Positions 23,906-31,811 of a stretch of DNA of 64,000 nucleotides are shown piece after piece. Within the stretch, counting starts at the first letter, position 1; each line of letters opens with the position of its first letter. The position numbers and the translations under genes were made by a program. The notes under the pieces are model-generated. The model was not told the origin of the DNA. It was given only the letters and a program-made list of their open reading frames with translations, and did not search any database. Source of the DNA: Mobilitalea torta (lineage in GTDB: Bacteria; Bacillota; Clostridia; Lachnospirales; Lachnospiraceae); assembly GCF_050433395.1 (NCBI RefSeq), contig NZ_JBNPXH010000006.1, positions 269,622 through 333,621 of the forward strand. The letters run 5' to 3'.

Positions 23906-24523
23906 ATGATTCCTGGAATCATAATTTGTCTGGTTTTCGGTTATATTATGGGATGTTTTTCAACCGCATATTTTGTAGGTAAGCTGAATAAGGTGGATAT
24001 CCGCCAATACGGCAGCGGCAATATGGGCACCACCAATGCCCTCAGAACCCTGGGAGCGAAGGCGGGAGCCATCACTCTGGTGGGTGACGTGCTGAAGGCT
24101 GTTATTGCTATTCTGCTGGTGAAGTATGTTTTTTATCCCGGAGCGGAGCGGCTGGATTTGTTTTCCATCTATACCGGCTTGGGCGTGGTAATCGGGCATA
24201 ATTACCCCTTCTGGCTGAAGTTTAAGGGCGGAAAGGGCATGGCGGCTACCGGAGGAGTAATGGCCAGCGTGGATCCCTGGATTATTCCTGTGGGACTTCC
24301 TTTGTTTGTTTTATCTATTCTTATTACGAAGTATGTATCCGTCGGTTCCCTGGCAATTGCCGTCTTATTTCCCATCTGGATCGCAATCCGCCATCCGGGG
24401 GACCTACATATGCTGGCGGTGGCTCTGGTCTTCATGGCCCTGGCCTTCCTCAAGCATCGGTCCAATATTAGGCGCCTGATCAATGGGACAGAGAATAAAA
24501 TTGGCCAGAGAGTAAAGATGTAA
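23906..24523 (+). CDS. plsY: Glycerol-3-phosphate acyltransferase PlsY
   Basis: PlsY transfers an acyl group from acyl-phosphate to glycerol 3-phosphate, the first step in membrane phospholipid synthesis. The 205-residue integral membrane protein shows the three conserved loops: YGSGNMGTTNALRTLG, GHNYPFWLKFKGGKGMA and the later KHRSNIRRLINGTE. It starts immediately after der and is followed by gpsA, which makes its substrate. Confidence 0.96.
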   Translation: MIPGIIICLVFGYIMGCFSTAYFVGKLNKVDIRQYGSGNMGTTNALRTLGAKAGAITLVGDVLKAVIAILLVKYVFYPGAERLDLFSIYTGLGVVIGHNYPFWLKFKGGKGMAATGGVMASVDPWIIPVGLPLFVLSILITKYVSVGSLAIAVLFPIWIAIRHPGDLHMLAVALVFMALAFLKHRSNIRRLINGTENKIGQRVKM

Positions 24524-24568
24524 TAAAAAACATCATATTGATAAAAAACATCTAATAAGGAGGAGCTT

Positions 24569-25579
24569 ATGAGTAAGGTTAGTGTCTTAGGTGCGGGGAC
24601 TTGGGGATGTGCCCTGGCAATATTGCTTGCCAATAATGGGCATGAGGTTACTATTTGGACGAAAATCGAAGCAGAAGCTGCGGCGTTGAAAGAAAACCGC
24701 AACAACATGAAGAATCTTCCCGGTGCGGTTTTGCCTGAGCAGATTCAGATTACCCTTAACCTGGAGGAGGCCTGCAAGGACAGGGATTTACTCGTAATGG
24801 CGGTAGCCTCACCCTATATCCGTTCCACCTCCCATGATGCCAGCCCTTATATCAGAGAGGGGCAGATGCTGGTAAATGTGTCGAAGGGCATAGAGGATGG
24901 AACTCTTTATACCCTTTCCGAGGTAATCAGCTCAGAGATTCCTCAGGCGGATGTGGCTGTATTATCCGGCCCCAGCCATGCAGAGGAAGTAAGCCGCCAG
25001 ATTCCCACCACCATTGTTGTGGGCGCCCGCACCAGGGAGACGGCCAGATATATTCAGGATGTTTTCATGACGGATGTATTCCGTGTATATACCAGCCCGG
25101 ATATTATCGGAATTGAGCTGGGCGGCTCTTTGAAAAATGTAATCGCTCTGGCTGCCGGTGTTGTTGACGGCCTGGGTTATGGAGATAATACGAAGGCTGC
25201 CCTGATGACCAGGGGAATGGCGGAGATCAGCCGGCTGGGAATCCGGATGGGGGGAAGAATAGAGACCTTCTCCGGTCTGTCCGGTTTCGGAGATCTGTTT
25301 GTAACCTGTAACAGTAAGCACAGCCGTAACTGGAATGCAGGCTATCTCATGGGACAGGGCAAGTCCATGGAGGAAGCCATGAAACAGGTGGGCCAGGTGG
25401 TGGAAGGAATCAATTCCGCCAGGGCTGCATTGGCACTGGCCCGGAGGAATGGGGTGGAGATGCCCATTGTAGAGCAGATTAATCTGGTTCTCTTTGAAGG
25501 AAAGGCTCCCAAGGAGGCACTCTATGATCTTCTGGGAAGGGACAAGCAGAAGGAGCACAAATCCCTGGAGTGGGACTAA
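24569..25579 (+). CDS. gpsA: Glycerol-3-phosphate dehydrogenase [NAD(P)+]
   Basis: GpsA reduces dihydroxyacetone phosphate to glycerol 3-phosphate for phospholipid synthesis. The 336-residue protein has the N-terminal Rossmann motif GAGTWGCALAILLANNGHEV, LSGPSHAEEV, and the catalytic region ELGGSLKNVIALAAGVVDGL with its lysine. AAGGAGG precedes the ATG. It lies next to plsY, giving a short lipid-precursor operon. Confidence 0.97.
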   Translation: MSKVSVLGAGTWGCALAILLANNGHEVTIWTKIEAEAAALKENRNNMKNLPGAVLPEQIQITLNLEEACKDRDLLVMAVASPYIRSTSHDASPYIREGQMLVNVSKGIEDGTLYTLSEVISSEIPQADVAVLSGPSHAEEVSRQIPTTIVVGARTRETARYIQDVFMTDVFRVYTSPDIIGIELGGSLKNVIALAAGVVDGLGYGDNTKAALMTRGMAEISRLGIRMGGRIETFSGLSGFGDLFVTCNSKHSRNWNAGYLMGQGKSMEEAMKQVGQVVEGINSARAALALARRNGVEMPIVEQINLVLFEGKAPKEALYDLLGRDKQKEHKSLEWD

Positions 25580-25624
25580 CCGGCGATCCGCAATCCTTGG
25601 GATATCGCTGAAGCGGAGAGAGAA

Positions 25625-26392
25625 ATGATACAAGAAATTATTGCAATTGTAAAGGAAGCGGGTCAGATTATGACAAAGGCCCGCAATATACAAGAGGATA
25701 CAAAAAGCAAGGAAGGCAGAGCTAATTTTGTCACCAAGTACGATATAGAGGTTCAGCGGTTTCTGTACTCCCGGTTGGGCGAGCTGTACCCCCGGGCGAC
25801 ATTTATCGGGGAAGAGGATGACAATAACGGGCCGCCCGGGGAATACTGCTTCATCATTGATCCCATTGACGGCACCACCAACTTTATTCTGGACTATCAT
25901 CACAGTGCCATCAGCGTAGGATTAATGTATCACGGACAGATGGTTGCCGGAGTGGTATACAATCCCTATCTGGATGAAACCTTCCATGCGGTAAAGGGAA
26001 CCGGCGCTTATTTGAATCACAAGCCTTTGAGGCTGACTGACCAGTCTCTCAGCGAAGGGCTGGTTTCCGTAGGCACCTGCCCTTATTACCGTGAGAAGGC
26101 GGATGAGACCTTCGCCCTGATGCGTAAATTATATGACCGGGCGCTGGATATCCGCAGAAGCGGCTCGGCCGCACTGGATATCTGCTATGTGGCTGCCGGC
26201 CGTTTTGTTCTTTATTATGAATTGCAGCTATCCCCCTGGGATTATGCGGCGGCATCCCTGATTCTGACGGAAGCGGGAGGCAGAATATCAAAGGTCGGAG
26301 GCGGTGAGCTTCCACTGACCGAGGGCTGTCCCGTTGTGGCGGCTGCCCCGGCGGCGTACGAAGAATTTCATAAAATGGCGGATCAGATTTGA
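25625..26392 (+). CDS. Inositol-monophosphatase-family phosphatase (SuhB-like)
   Basis: This is a 255-residue member of the lithium-sensitive, Mg2+-dependent phosphatase family. The metal motifs GEED, DPIDGTTNF and the late WDYAAASLILTEAGG are all present. The substrate may be inositol phosphate, a sugar phosphate or 3'-phosphoadenosine 5'-phosphate; the sequence does not decide. The start follows AGCGGAGAGAAATG, 45 bases after gpsA. A clear terminator ends the der-to-phosphatase group. Confidence 0.92.
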   Translation: MIQEIIAIVKEAGQIMTKARNIQEDTKSKEGRANFVTKYDIEVQRFLYSRLGELYPRATFIGEEDDNNGPPGEYCFIIDPIDGTTNFILDYHHSAISVGLMYHGQMVAGVVYNPYLDETFHAVKGTGAYLNHKPLRLTDQSLSEGLVSVGTCPYYREKADETFALMRKLYDRALDIRRSGSAALDICYVAAGRFVLYYELQLSPWDYAAASLILTEAGGRISKVGGGELPLTEGCPVVAAAPAAYEEFHKMADQI

Positions 26393-26400
26393 TCTGATGC

Positions 26401-26430
26401 AAGGCGGATAAATCATATTTATCCGCCTTT
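26401..26430 (+). terminator. Intrinsic terminator before spoIVA
   Basis: AAGGCGGATAAAT and ATTTATCCGCCTT pair perfectly over 13 bases around a 3-base loop, with a short T run. Confidence 0.85.
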
Positions 26431-26507
26431 GTTTGAATCTGTTTTCCTATTCATAGAATGAAACATCCCTGCATATGCTTAACTATAACTATAAGGAGGG
26501 TTGGCAC

Positions 26508-27986
26508 ATGCTAGGGCAGTATGATGTTTATAATGATATTCAGGCTAGGACAGGCGGTGAAATATACATAGGCGTAGTAGGGCCGGTTAGAACAGGAAAG
26601 TCCACCTTCATCAAAAGGTTCATGGATCTCCTGGTGATACCGGGTATCGAAGATGTCCATAGCAGGGAGCGGGCAGTTGATGAGTTGCCCCAGGCTGCGG
26701 CCGGAAGAACCATTATGACGACCGAACCGAAATTTATTCCCAAAGAGGCAGCCGTAATAACCTTTGATGATGATACGAAAGTAAAAATCCGTTTGATAGA
26801 CAGCGTAGGATATATGGTGGACGGCGCCGCCGGCCATATCGAGAATCAGCATGAACGCATGGTTCGCACTCCCTGGTTCGACCATGAGATTCCCTTTACC
26901 CAGGCTGCGGAACTTGGAACCAGGAAGGTAATCAATGACCATTCCACCATCGGTATTGTTGTAACCACAGACGGCAGCTTCGGCGAGCTGTCCCGCGCCA
27001 GTTACAAGACCCCGGAGGAGCGGACCATCAATGAATTGAAACACCTTGGCAAACCCTTTATCGTGCTGCTGAATACGAATAAGCCTTATTCCAATGAAAC
27101 GCTCCGCATCGCAGAAGAGATGCGGGAGGAGTATCAGGTTCCCGTATTGCCGGTGAATGCGGAACAGCTGAGAAAAGAGGATATCACCAGAATTATGGAA
27201 AATGTTCTGTATGCATTTCCGATCACGGAGATGGATTTCTACATGCCGAAATGGGCGGAAATTCTGCCTGCGGATCACTGGCTGAAGAAGGATCTGGTGG
27301 CTTCCGTGCGGGAAGTATTTCATAATATTACCCAGATGAAGGATACAAAGGTGACAAATCTGGATACCGACAGCCAGTATGTCAAGCGTTTTAAAGTGGA
27401 TAACATCAACATGCAGGACGGTACCGTAAGTGTCAATGTGGAGTTCGATGATATGTATTATTATCAGATTCTCAGTGATCTCATCGGTGTGCCGATTAAC
27501 GGGGAATACCAGCTGATTCATACCCTGAAGGAGCTGGCAGCCATGAAGTCGGAATATGAAAAGGTATCCCAGGCTACGAATCAGGTCCGCGCCAAGGGCT
27601 ACGGAATTGTTTCGCCTATGAAGGACGAGGTAAGCATTGAGGAGCCGGAGATCATGAAGCATGGAAATAAGTTCGGTGTTAAAATTAAGGCCACCGCACC
27701 TTCTATTCACATGATTAAAGCGGAGATCATGACGGAGGTTGCTCCCATTGTAGGCACGGAGGAGCAGGCCAGGGATCTGATTAACTACATCAATGTCAAT
27801 GCCAAGGAAAATCCGGAAGGCATATGGGAGACTAATATCTTCGGAAAAACCGTGCGGCAGCTGGTGGACGAGGGAATTAATTCGAAGATCAGCAAGCTGA
27901 CCGATGAAAGCCAGTTGAAGCTTCAGGATACCATGCAGCGGATTATTAACGACAGCAACGGCGGCCTTATCTGTATTATTATTTGA
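26508..27986 (+). CDS. spoIVA: Stage IV sporulation protein A (SpoIVA)
   Basis: SpoIVA is the ATPase that polymerises on the outer forespore membrane and forms the base layer of the spore coat. The 492-residue protein has Walker A GPVRTGKST starting at residue 25, the conserved VDELPQAAAGRTIMTTEPKF segment and DHSTIGIVVTTDGSFG, and the basement-anchoring C-terminus IINDSNGGLICIII. This shows that the organism comes from an endospore-forming line. ATG 26508 follows AAGGAGGG. It is monocistronic, with a terminator on each side. A sigma-E promoter would be expected, but I cannot place one with confidence. Confidence 0.98.
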   Translation: MLGQYDVYNDIQARTGGEIYIGVVGPVRTGKSTFIKRFMDLLVIPGIEDVHSRERAVDELPQAAAGRTIMTTEPKFIPKEAAVITFDDDTKVKIRLIDSVGYMVDGAAGHIENQHERMVRTPWFDHEIPFTQAAELGTRKVINDHSTIGIVVTTDGSFGELSRASYKTPEERTINELKHLGKPFIVLLNTNKPYSNETLRIAEEMREEYQVPVLPVNAEQLRKEDITRIMENVLYAFPITEMDFYMPKWAEILPADHWLKKDLVASVREVFHNITQMKDTKVTNLDTDSQYVKRFKVDNINMQDGTVSVNVEFDDMYYYQILSDLIGVPINGEYQLIHTLKELAAMKSEYEKVSQATNQVRAKGYGIVSPMKDEVSIEEPEIMKHGNKFGVKIKATAPSIHMIKAEIMTEVAPIVGTEEQARDLINYINVNAKENPEGIWETNIFGKTVRQLVDEGINSKISKLTDESQLKLQDTMQRIINDSNGGLICIII

Positions 27987-28003
27987 TTATGATCCATTGG
28001 AAG

Positions 28004-28049
28004 GACTACCCGGTCAACGGTATTTATCGTACTGCGGTAGTCTTTTTTT
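28004..28049 (+). terminator. Intrinsic terminator after spoIVA
   Basis: GACTACC (28004-28010) pairs with GGTAGTC (28036-28042), followed by seven T. Confidence 0.8.
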
Positions 28050-28110
28050 AAAGCTTTTGCTCCCTGTTTTGTAAATATTGCACCAGATTTAAAATATGTT
28101 TGACATGGAG

Positions 28111-28139
28111 TTGACAAAAAGTATAGTGTTTGTTATAAT
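28111..28139 (+). promoter_or_regulatory. Full-consensus sigma-A promoter of the NlpC/P60 gene
   Basis: TTGACA (28111-28116), 17 bases, TATAAT (28134-28139): both boxes match the consensus exactly. A second TTGACA lies 11 bases upstream. Expression should be strong unless a regulator acts on the inverted repeats that begin at the -10 box. Confidence 0.9.
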
Positions 28140-28201
28140 ACTCACGTAATATATTTAATATTTACGTAATAATTTTGAGGGACAGTATAACAAACATTAT
28201 A
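28126..28201. promoter_or_regulatory. Nested inverted repeats around the start of transcription
   Basis: GTTTGTTATAATACT, covering the -10 box, is matched in reverse by AGTATAACAAAC (from about 28184), apart from a three-base gap. Between them ACGTAA (28144) and TTTACGT (28161) form a second dyad. The position suggests an operator pair. Confidence 0.45.
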
Positions 28202-28284
28202 TTGACATAGCATGTACATATGTGGTGAAGTATATCAGCATAATCGTTCGCATAATAGAACAAGAAAATTATGGAGGACATACA

Positions 28285-29358
28285 ATGAACAGGAAGCTCC
28301 TTAGGTTTTCCTTAGGCGTTGTGACGGGAGCAATGGTGCTCACAGCCAGTCCCAGGACAGTATTTGCATTTGAAGAGGCAGTTGCCGGTTTCACCTTTGA
28401 TAAATTAACCTCCAGTACGGGAAGCGGTGATGAGGGGACAGAGATATCCAGTTTATCAACTTACGATATACCCATCCCGGGCTTTACCAATATCGGAATT
28501 GCCGATGTGGTGAATAATTTAAATATCCGTTCCGGGGCGGGCGAGAATTACAAGATAATCGGCAAGCTTCCGAAAAACGGGGGATGTGAGATACTTGAGC
28601 TGACAGAAGACGGATGGGCGAAGATTAAATCGGGCAAGGTTAGCGGTTATGTAAAGGCTTCCTACCTGATTACCGGCCCGGAAGCCACCGCATTGGCCCG
28701 GAAGGTAGGGAACTATGTGGCAACAGCCAATACGGGAGGCCTTCGTGTCCGTAAGGAGCCTACCACCGATGCTGAGGTAATCGATCAGATTGCCAAGGGC
28801 GAGGAGATGGTGGTACTGGATGCCAGAGTCATTACGGATGATGAGGAGCATGGCAAGTGGGTTCAGGTAAATCTTGACTCAGATGATTCGGAAAATGGAA
28901 CTCCCGGATATGTAGCCAAGGAGTATGTGGATTTATCCTTTGAGCTGATCAAGGCAGTTTCCGTAGAGGAATTAGAATACGGTTCCGGAGTTTCCTCCAC
29001 CCGTGTGAAATTGATCAATCTGGCAAAGCAGTACCTGGGAGATGCTTATGTATGGGGAGGTACCACTCTCGGAAGAGGAGTTGACTGTTCCGGCTATACA
29101 CAGGCTCTTTACAGAAAGCTGGGTTACAGCATTCCCAGAACCTCCAGAGAGCAGGCAAGAGGCGGCAAGACCATTTCATCTTCCAATTTAAAGCCCGGTG
29201 ACCTGGTGTTCTACGGAAGCTCCTCCTATATTAATCATGTTGCCATCTATATCGGTAACGGTAGAGTGATCCATGCCAGCAACAAGAGGGATGGCATCAA
29301 GATCTCCGGCATGTATTACCGGAAGCCGGTTAAATATGTTCGGTACATCAATGGTTAA
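28285..29358 (+). CDS. Secreted SH3-domain NlpC/P60 peptidoglycan hydrolase
   Basis: This is a cell-wall endopeptidase of the NlpC/P60 family, which cleaves D-Glu-diaminopimelate bonds in stem peptides. The 357-residue protein has a signal peptide (MNRKLLRFSLGVVTGAMVLT, cleavage probably near AFA), two bacterial SH3 domains (about 72-131 and 142-216, with LNIRSGAGENYKIIGKL and LRVRKEPTTDAEVIDQI) and the catalytic domain from about 236. The catalytic Cys268 lies in GVDCSGYTQ and the His in INHVAIYIGNGRVIHA. ATG 28285 follows ATGGAGGA; an open frame further upstream has no site. It stands alone between a strong promoter and a terminator. Confidence 0.93.
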   Translation: MNRKLLRFSLGVVTGAMVLTASPRTVFAFEEAVAGFTFDKLTSSTGSGDEGTEISSLSTYDIPIPGFTNIGIADVVNNLNIRSGAGENYKIIGKLPKNGGCEILELTEDGWAKIKSGKVSGYVKASYLITGPEATALARKVGNYVATANTGGLRVRKEPTTDAEVIDQIAKGEEMVVLDARVITDDEEHGKWVQVNLDSDDSENGTPGYVAKEYVDLSFELIKAVSVEELEYGSGVSSTRVKLINLAKQYLGDAYVWGGTTLGRGVDCSGYTQALYRKLGYSIPRTSREQARGGKTISSSNLKPGDLVFYGSSSYINHVAIYIGNGRVIHASNKRDGIKISGMYYRKPVKYVRYING

Positions 29359-29382
29359 GAATAGCTGATAGAATGATAATGT

Positions 29383-29415
29383 ATGGCTGGGTATATAAGA
29401 TACCCAGCCATTTTC
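29383..29415 (+). terminator. Intrinsic terminator after the NlpC/P60 gene
   Basis: ATGGCTGGGTAT and ATACCCAGCCAT form a perfect 12-bp stem with a 5-base loop followed by TTTCT. Confidence 0.85.
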
Positions 29416-29467
29416 TCCCTAAAATATAGGGGCAACACTACATCTGTCGGTTATTTACACAAAGCGG

Positions 29468-29496
29468 TTGACATCACCGGAATAGAAATTTATAAT
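29468..29496 (+). promoter_or_regulatory. Full-consensus sigma-A promoter of the MutS-like gene
   Basis: TTGACA (29468-29473), 17 bases, TATAAT (29491-29496). It could also supply transcripts for rnhA and mutSL downstream. Confidence 0.88.
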
Positions 29497-29555
29497 AAGC
29501 CCTAAGTAAGTTGATGATATCGACTTCCAATAATGACAGGCAGGAGCAGAAGACT

Positions 29556-31229
29556 ATGACTTATATCTTAATCTTAGCGGCCTTGGTGGCCGCTATTGTA
29601 ATATGGAGCCACATAAGCAATATCAACTATCAGAAAGAGTTAAGGCGGCGTTTAAAGAAGGAATGGGGCGATATCCCTTCCCAGGAGTATTCCTCGGAAA
29701 AGCTGGAATCCATCAAAGCTTATTATTCCTCCGTCAGGGACAAGCATCTGGACATTGACGATATCACCTGGAATGATCTGGACATGGACGAGATTTTTAT
29801 TGATATCAATAATACCCAGTCCTCCATTGGAGAAGAGTATCTTTATGGGCTGCTTCGCAAGCCCTGCTTCTCCCAGGAGGAATTGACGGAGCGGAACCGG
29901 CTGATGAAATTCTTTGAGGAAGAGGAAGAGAGCCGAATTCTGCTCCAGACAAGGCTGCATGAGATGGGGAAGCTGAGAAGTATTTCCGTTTTTGAATACA
30001 TTAACCGGCTTCAGGAACAGGAAGTGGGAAGCAATCTGATCCACTACCTGCTGGATCTTGGATTACTGGCGTCCGTCTCCTTTATTTTTGTCAATCCGGG
30101 AATCGGTGTGGTAGGAACCTTCGCCTTTGTAATCGTCAATATCTTTCATTACTATTCCTGCAAGGCGAAGATCGAGAATTATATCACCGTATTCTCTTAT
30201 CTTTTTGGCGTGCTGGACAGCGCCAAGGAGATTGTTAAGCTGGATCTTCCTCAGATTAGGGAGTATACCGGGCTGCTGCGGGAGGATATCAGGCATTTTA
30301 GCAAAATTAAGCGGGGAGCATTTATTCTGGCTCCTAAGAAGGCAACCGGCAGCCTGGTGGATGCTATTATGGATTATTTCAGGATGCTCTTTCACTTGGA
30401 TTTGATTAAATATAATTCCATGCTCAATTTCTTTAAAAAGAGCCATGCGGTATTAAACCGTATCTATGAGAAGATTGGTTATCTGGACAGTATGACTGCG
30501 GCGGCTTCCTTCCGCAAATCAATCTATTATTATTGTGAGCCGGAGCTGTCCCGGTCTGAAAAGCCCTTTCTGGAAGCGGAGGATTTGTACCATCCCCTGC
30601 TGGAGTCGCCGGTTCCCAATTCCATTACGGAGGATCGCAGCGTGCTCCTGACCGGCTCCAACGCTTCGGGCAAATCTACCTTTATTAAGGTGCTGGCAAT
30701 CAATGCAATATTGTCCCAGACCATATATACCTCCACCGCGCGCAGCTACCGGGGGAGCTTTTTCCTGATTTATTCCTCCATGGCCCTCAGGGATAATATC
30801 TTCGGCAACGAAAGCTATTATATTGTAGAGATAAAATCATTAAAGCGGATTCTGGATCATGTGAATGAGGACATCCCCATGCTTTGCTTTATTGATGAGG
30901 TGCTGCGGGGAACCAATACCCTGGAGAGAATTGCGGCCTCCTCCCGGATTCTGCATAGCCTGGCCGGGCAGAATGCTATGGTGTTTGCGGCGACCCATGA
31001 TATTGAGCTGACCCATATCCTGGAGAACAGCTTCTCCAATTACCACTTCCAGGAACGGATTGAGGATAAGCAGGTCTTATTTGATTATAAGCTCTACCAG
31101 GGGAAGGCTGTTTCCAAGAATGCCATCCGGCTGCTGGATATGCTTGGATATCCGGAGGGGATTATCACCTCGGCGGAACAAGCTGCCCAGGAGTTTCTCA
31201 CCGAAGGCGAGTGGAAAGATTTGGTGTAA
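29556..31229 (+). CDS. Membrane-anchored MutS-family ATPase
   Basis: The 557-residue protein carries the MutS core (domain III-like helices) and ATPase domain V but no mismatch-recognition domain. ATPase motifs are GSNASGKSTFIKVL (Walker A), LCFIDEVLRGTNTLER (Walker B and following loop) and ATHDIELTHIL. A hydrophobic N-terminal helix (about 2-22) and a central hydrophobic block (about 170-205) suggest a membrane location, unlike MutS or MutS2. The function of this subgroup is not established. ATG 29556 is preceded by CAGGAG; the frame is open to 29511. It is 22 bases before rnhA and 0.6 kb before mutS. Confidence 0.85.
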   Translation: MTYILILAALVAAIVIWSHISNINYQKELRRRLKKEWGDIPSQEYSSEKLESIKAYYSSVRDKHLDIDDITWNDLDMDEIFIDINNTQSSIGEEYLYGLLRKPCFSQEELTERNRLMKFFEEEEESRILLQTRLHEMGKLRSISVFEYINRLQEQEVGSNLIHYLLDLGLLASVSFIFVNPGIGVVGTFAFVIVNIFHYYSCKAKIENYITVFSYLFGVLDSAKEIVKLDLPQIREYTGLLREDIRHFSKIKRGAFILAPKKATGSLVDAIMDYFRMLFHLDLIKYNSMLNFFKKSHAVLNRIYEKIGYLDSMTAAASFRKSIYYYCEPELSRSEKPFLEAEDLYHPLLESPVPNSITEDRSVLLTGSNASGKSTFIKVLAINAILSQTIYTSTARSYRGSFFLIYSSMALRDNIFGNESYYIVEIKSLKRILDHVNEDIPMLCFIDEVLRGTNTLERIAASSRILHSLAGQNAMVFAATHDIELTHILENSFSNYHFQERIEDKQVLFDYKLYQGKAVSKNAIRLLDMLGYPEGIITSAEQAAQEFLTEGEWKDLV

Positions 31230-31250
31230 ACAGAAAGGTGTAGGATTCAT

Positions 31251-31730
31251 ATGAACGTTACAATTTATACGGATGGAGCAGCCAGAGGAAACCCGGAAGG
31301 ACCCGGCGGCTACGGCGCTGTTGTCGTATTTGTTGATTCTAAGGGTACGGTTCATGAAAGGGAGTATTCCGGCGGCTACCGGAAGACCACCAATAACCGG
31401 ATGGAGCTTATGGCGGCAATCGCAGGACTGGAGGCATTGACCAGACCCTGTCAGGTGGTGCTTTATTCTGATTCCCAGTATCTTGTGAAGGCCTTTAATG
31501 AGCATTGGCTGGAGGGATGGATTAAGAAGGGCTGGAAGAGGGGAAAGAATGAGCCTGTTAAAAATATTGATCTATGGAAAAGGCTGCTGAAAGCAATGGA
31601 GCCCCATCAGGTGCGTTATGAGTGGGTGAAGGGACATAACGGCCATCCGATGAACGAGCGCTGCGATGTGCTGGCAACCACGGCGGCGGATGGCGATGAA
31701 TTGCAGGAAGACGTAGTATCAGAGGAATAG
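31251..31730 (+). CDS. rnhA: Ribonuclease HI
   Basis: RNase HI degrades the RNA strand of RNA-DNA hybrids. The 159-residue protein has the four acidic catalytic sites in the regions IYTDGAARGNPEGPGGYG (Asp8), NNRMELMAAI (Glu), LYSDSQYLVKAF (Asp) and NERCDVLATTAA (Asp), plus the basic-protrusion segment WIKKGWKRGKNEPVKN. The short acidic C-terminal tail is not catalytic. The genome therefore has both RNase H types in this window (rnhA and rnhB). Confidence 0.95.
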   Translation: MNVTIYTDGAARGNPEGPGGYGAVVVFVDSKGTVHEREYSGGYRKTTNNRMELMAAIAGLEALTRPCQVVLYSDSQYLVKAFNEHWLEGWIKKGWKRGKNEPVKNIDLWKRLLKAMEPHQVRYEWVKGHNGHPMNERCDVLATTAADGDELQEDVVSEE

Positions 31731-31811
31731 ACAGTACAGAATACAAGATAGAATTTTGATAGACATCAGAATGATTACGTTGTTGACAATGTATACGAAA
31801 GGAAGCTTACC

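Larger units (their letters stand above)
27987..28284. other. 298-bp intergenic region between spoIVA and the NlpC/P60 gene
   Basis: It holds the spoIVA terminator (28004-28049), a full-consensus promoter (28111-28139), nested inverted repeats (28126-28201) and an AT-rich leader. No gene is seen. Confidence 0.7.

Noticed and set aside
26511..27710. Long minus-strand open frame (about 400 codons) opposite spoIVA
   Set aside because: It lies entirely within the well-supported spoIVA gene, has no ribosome site and no recognisable protein features.
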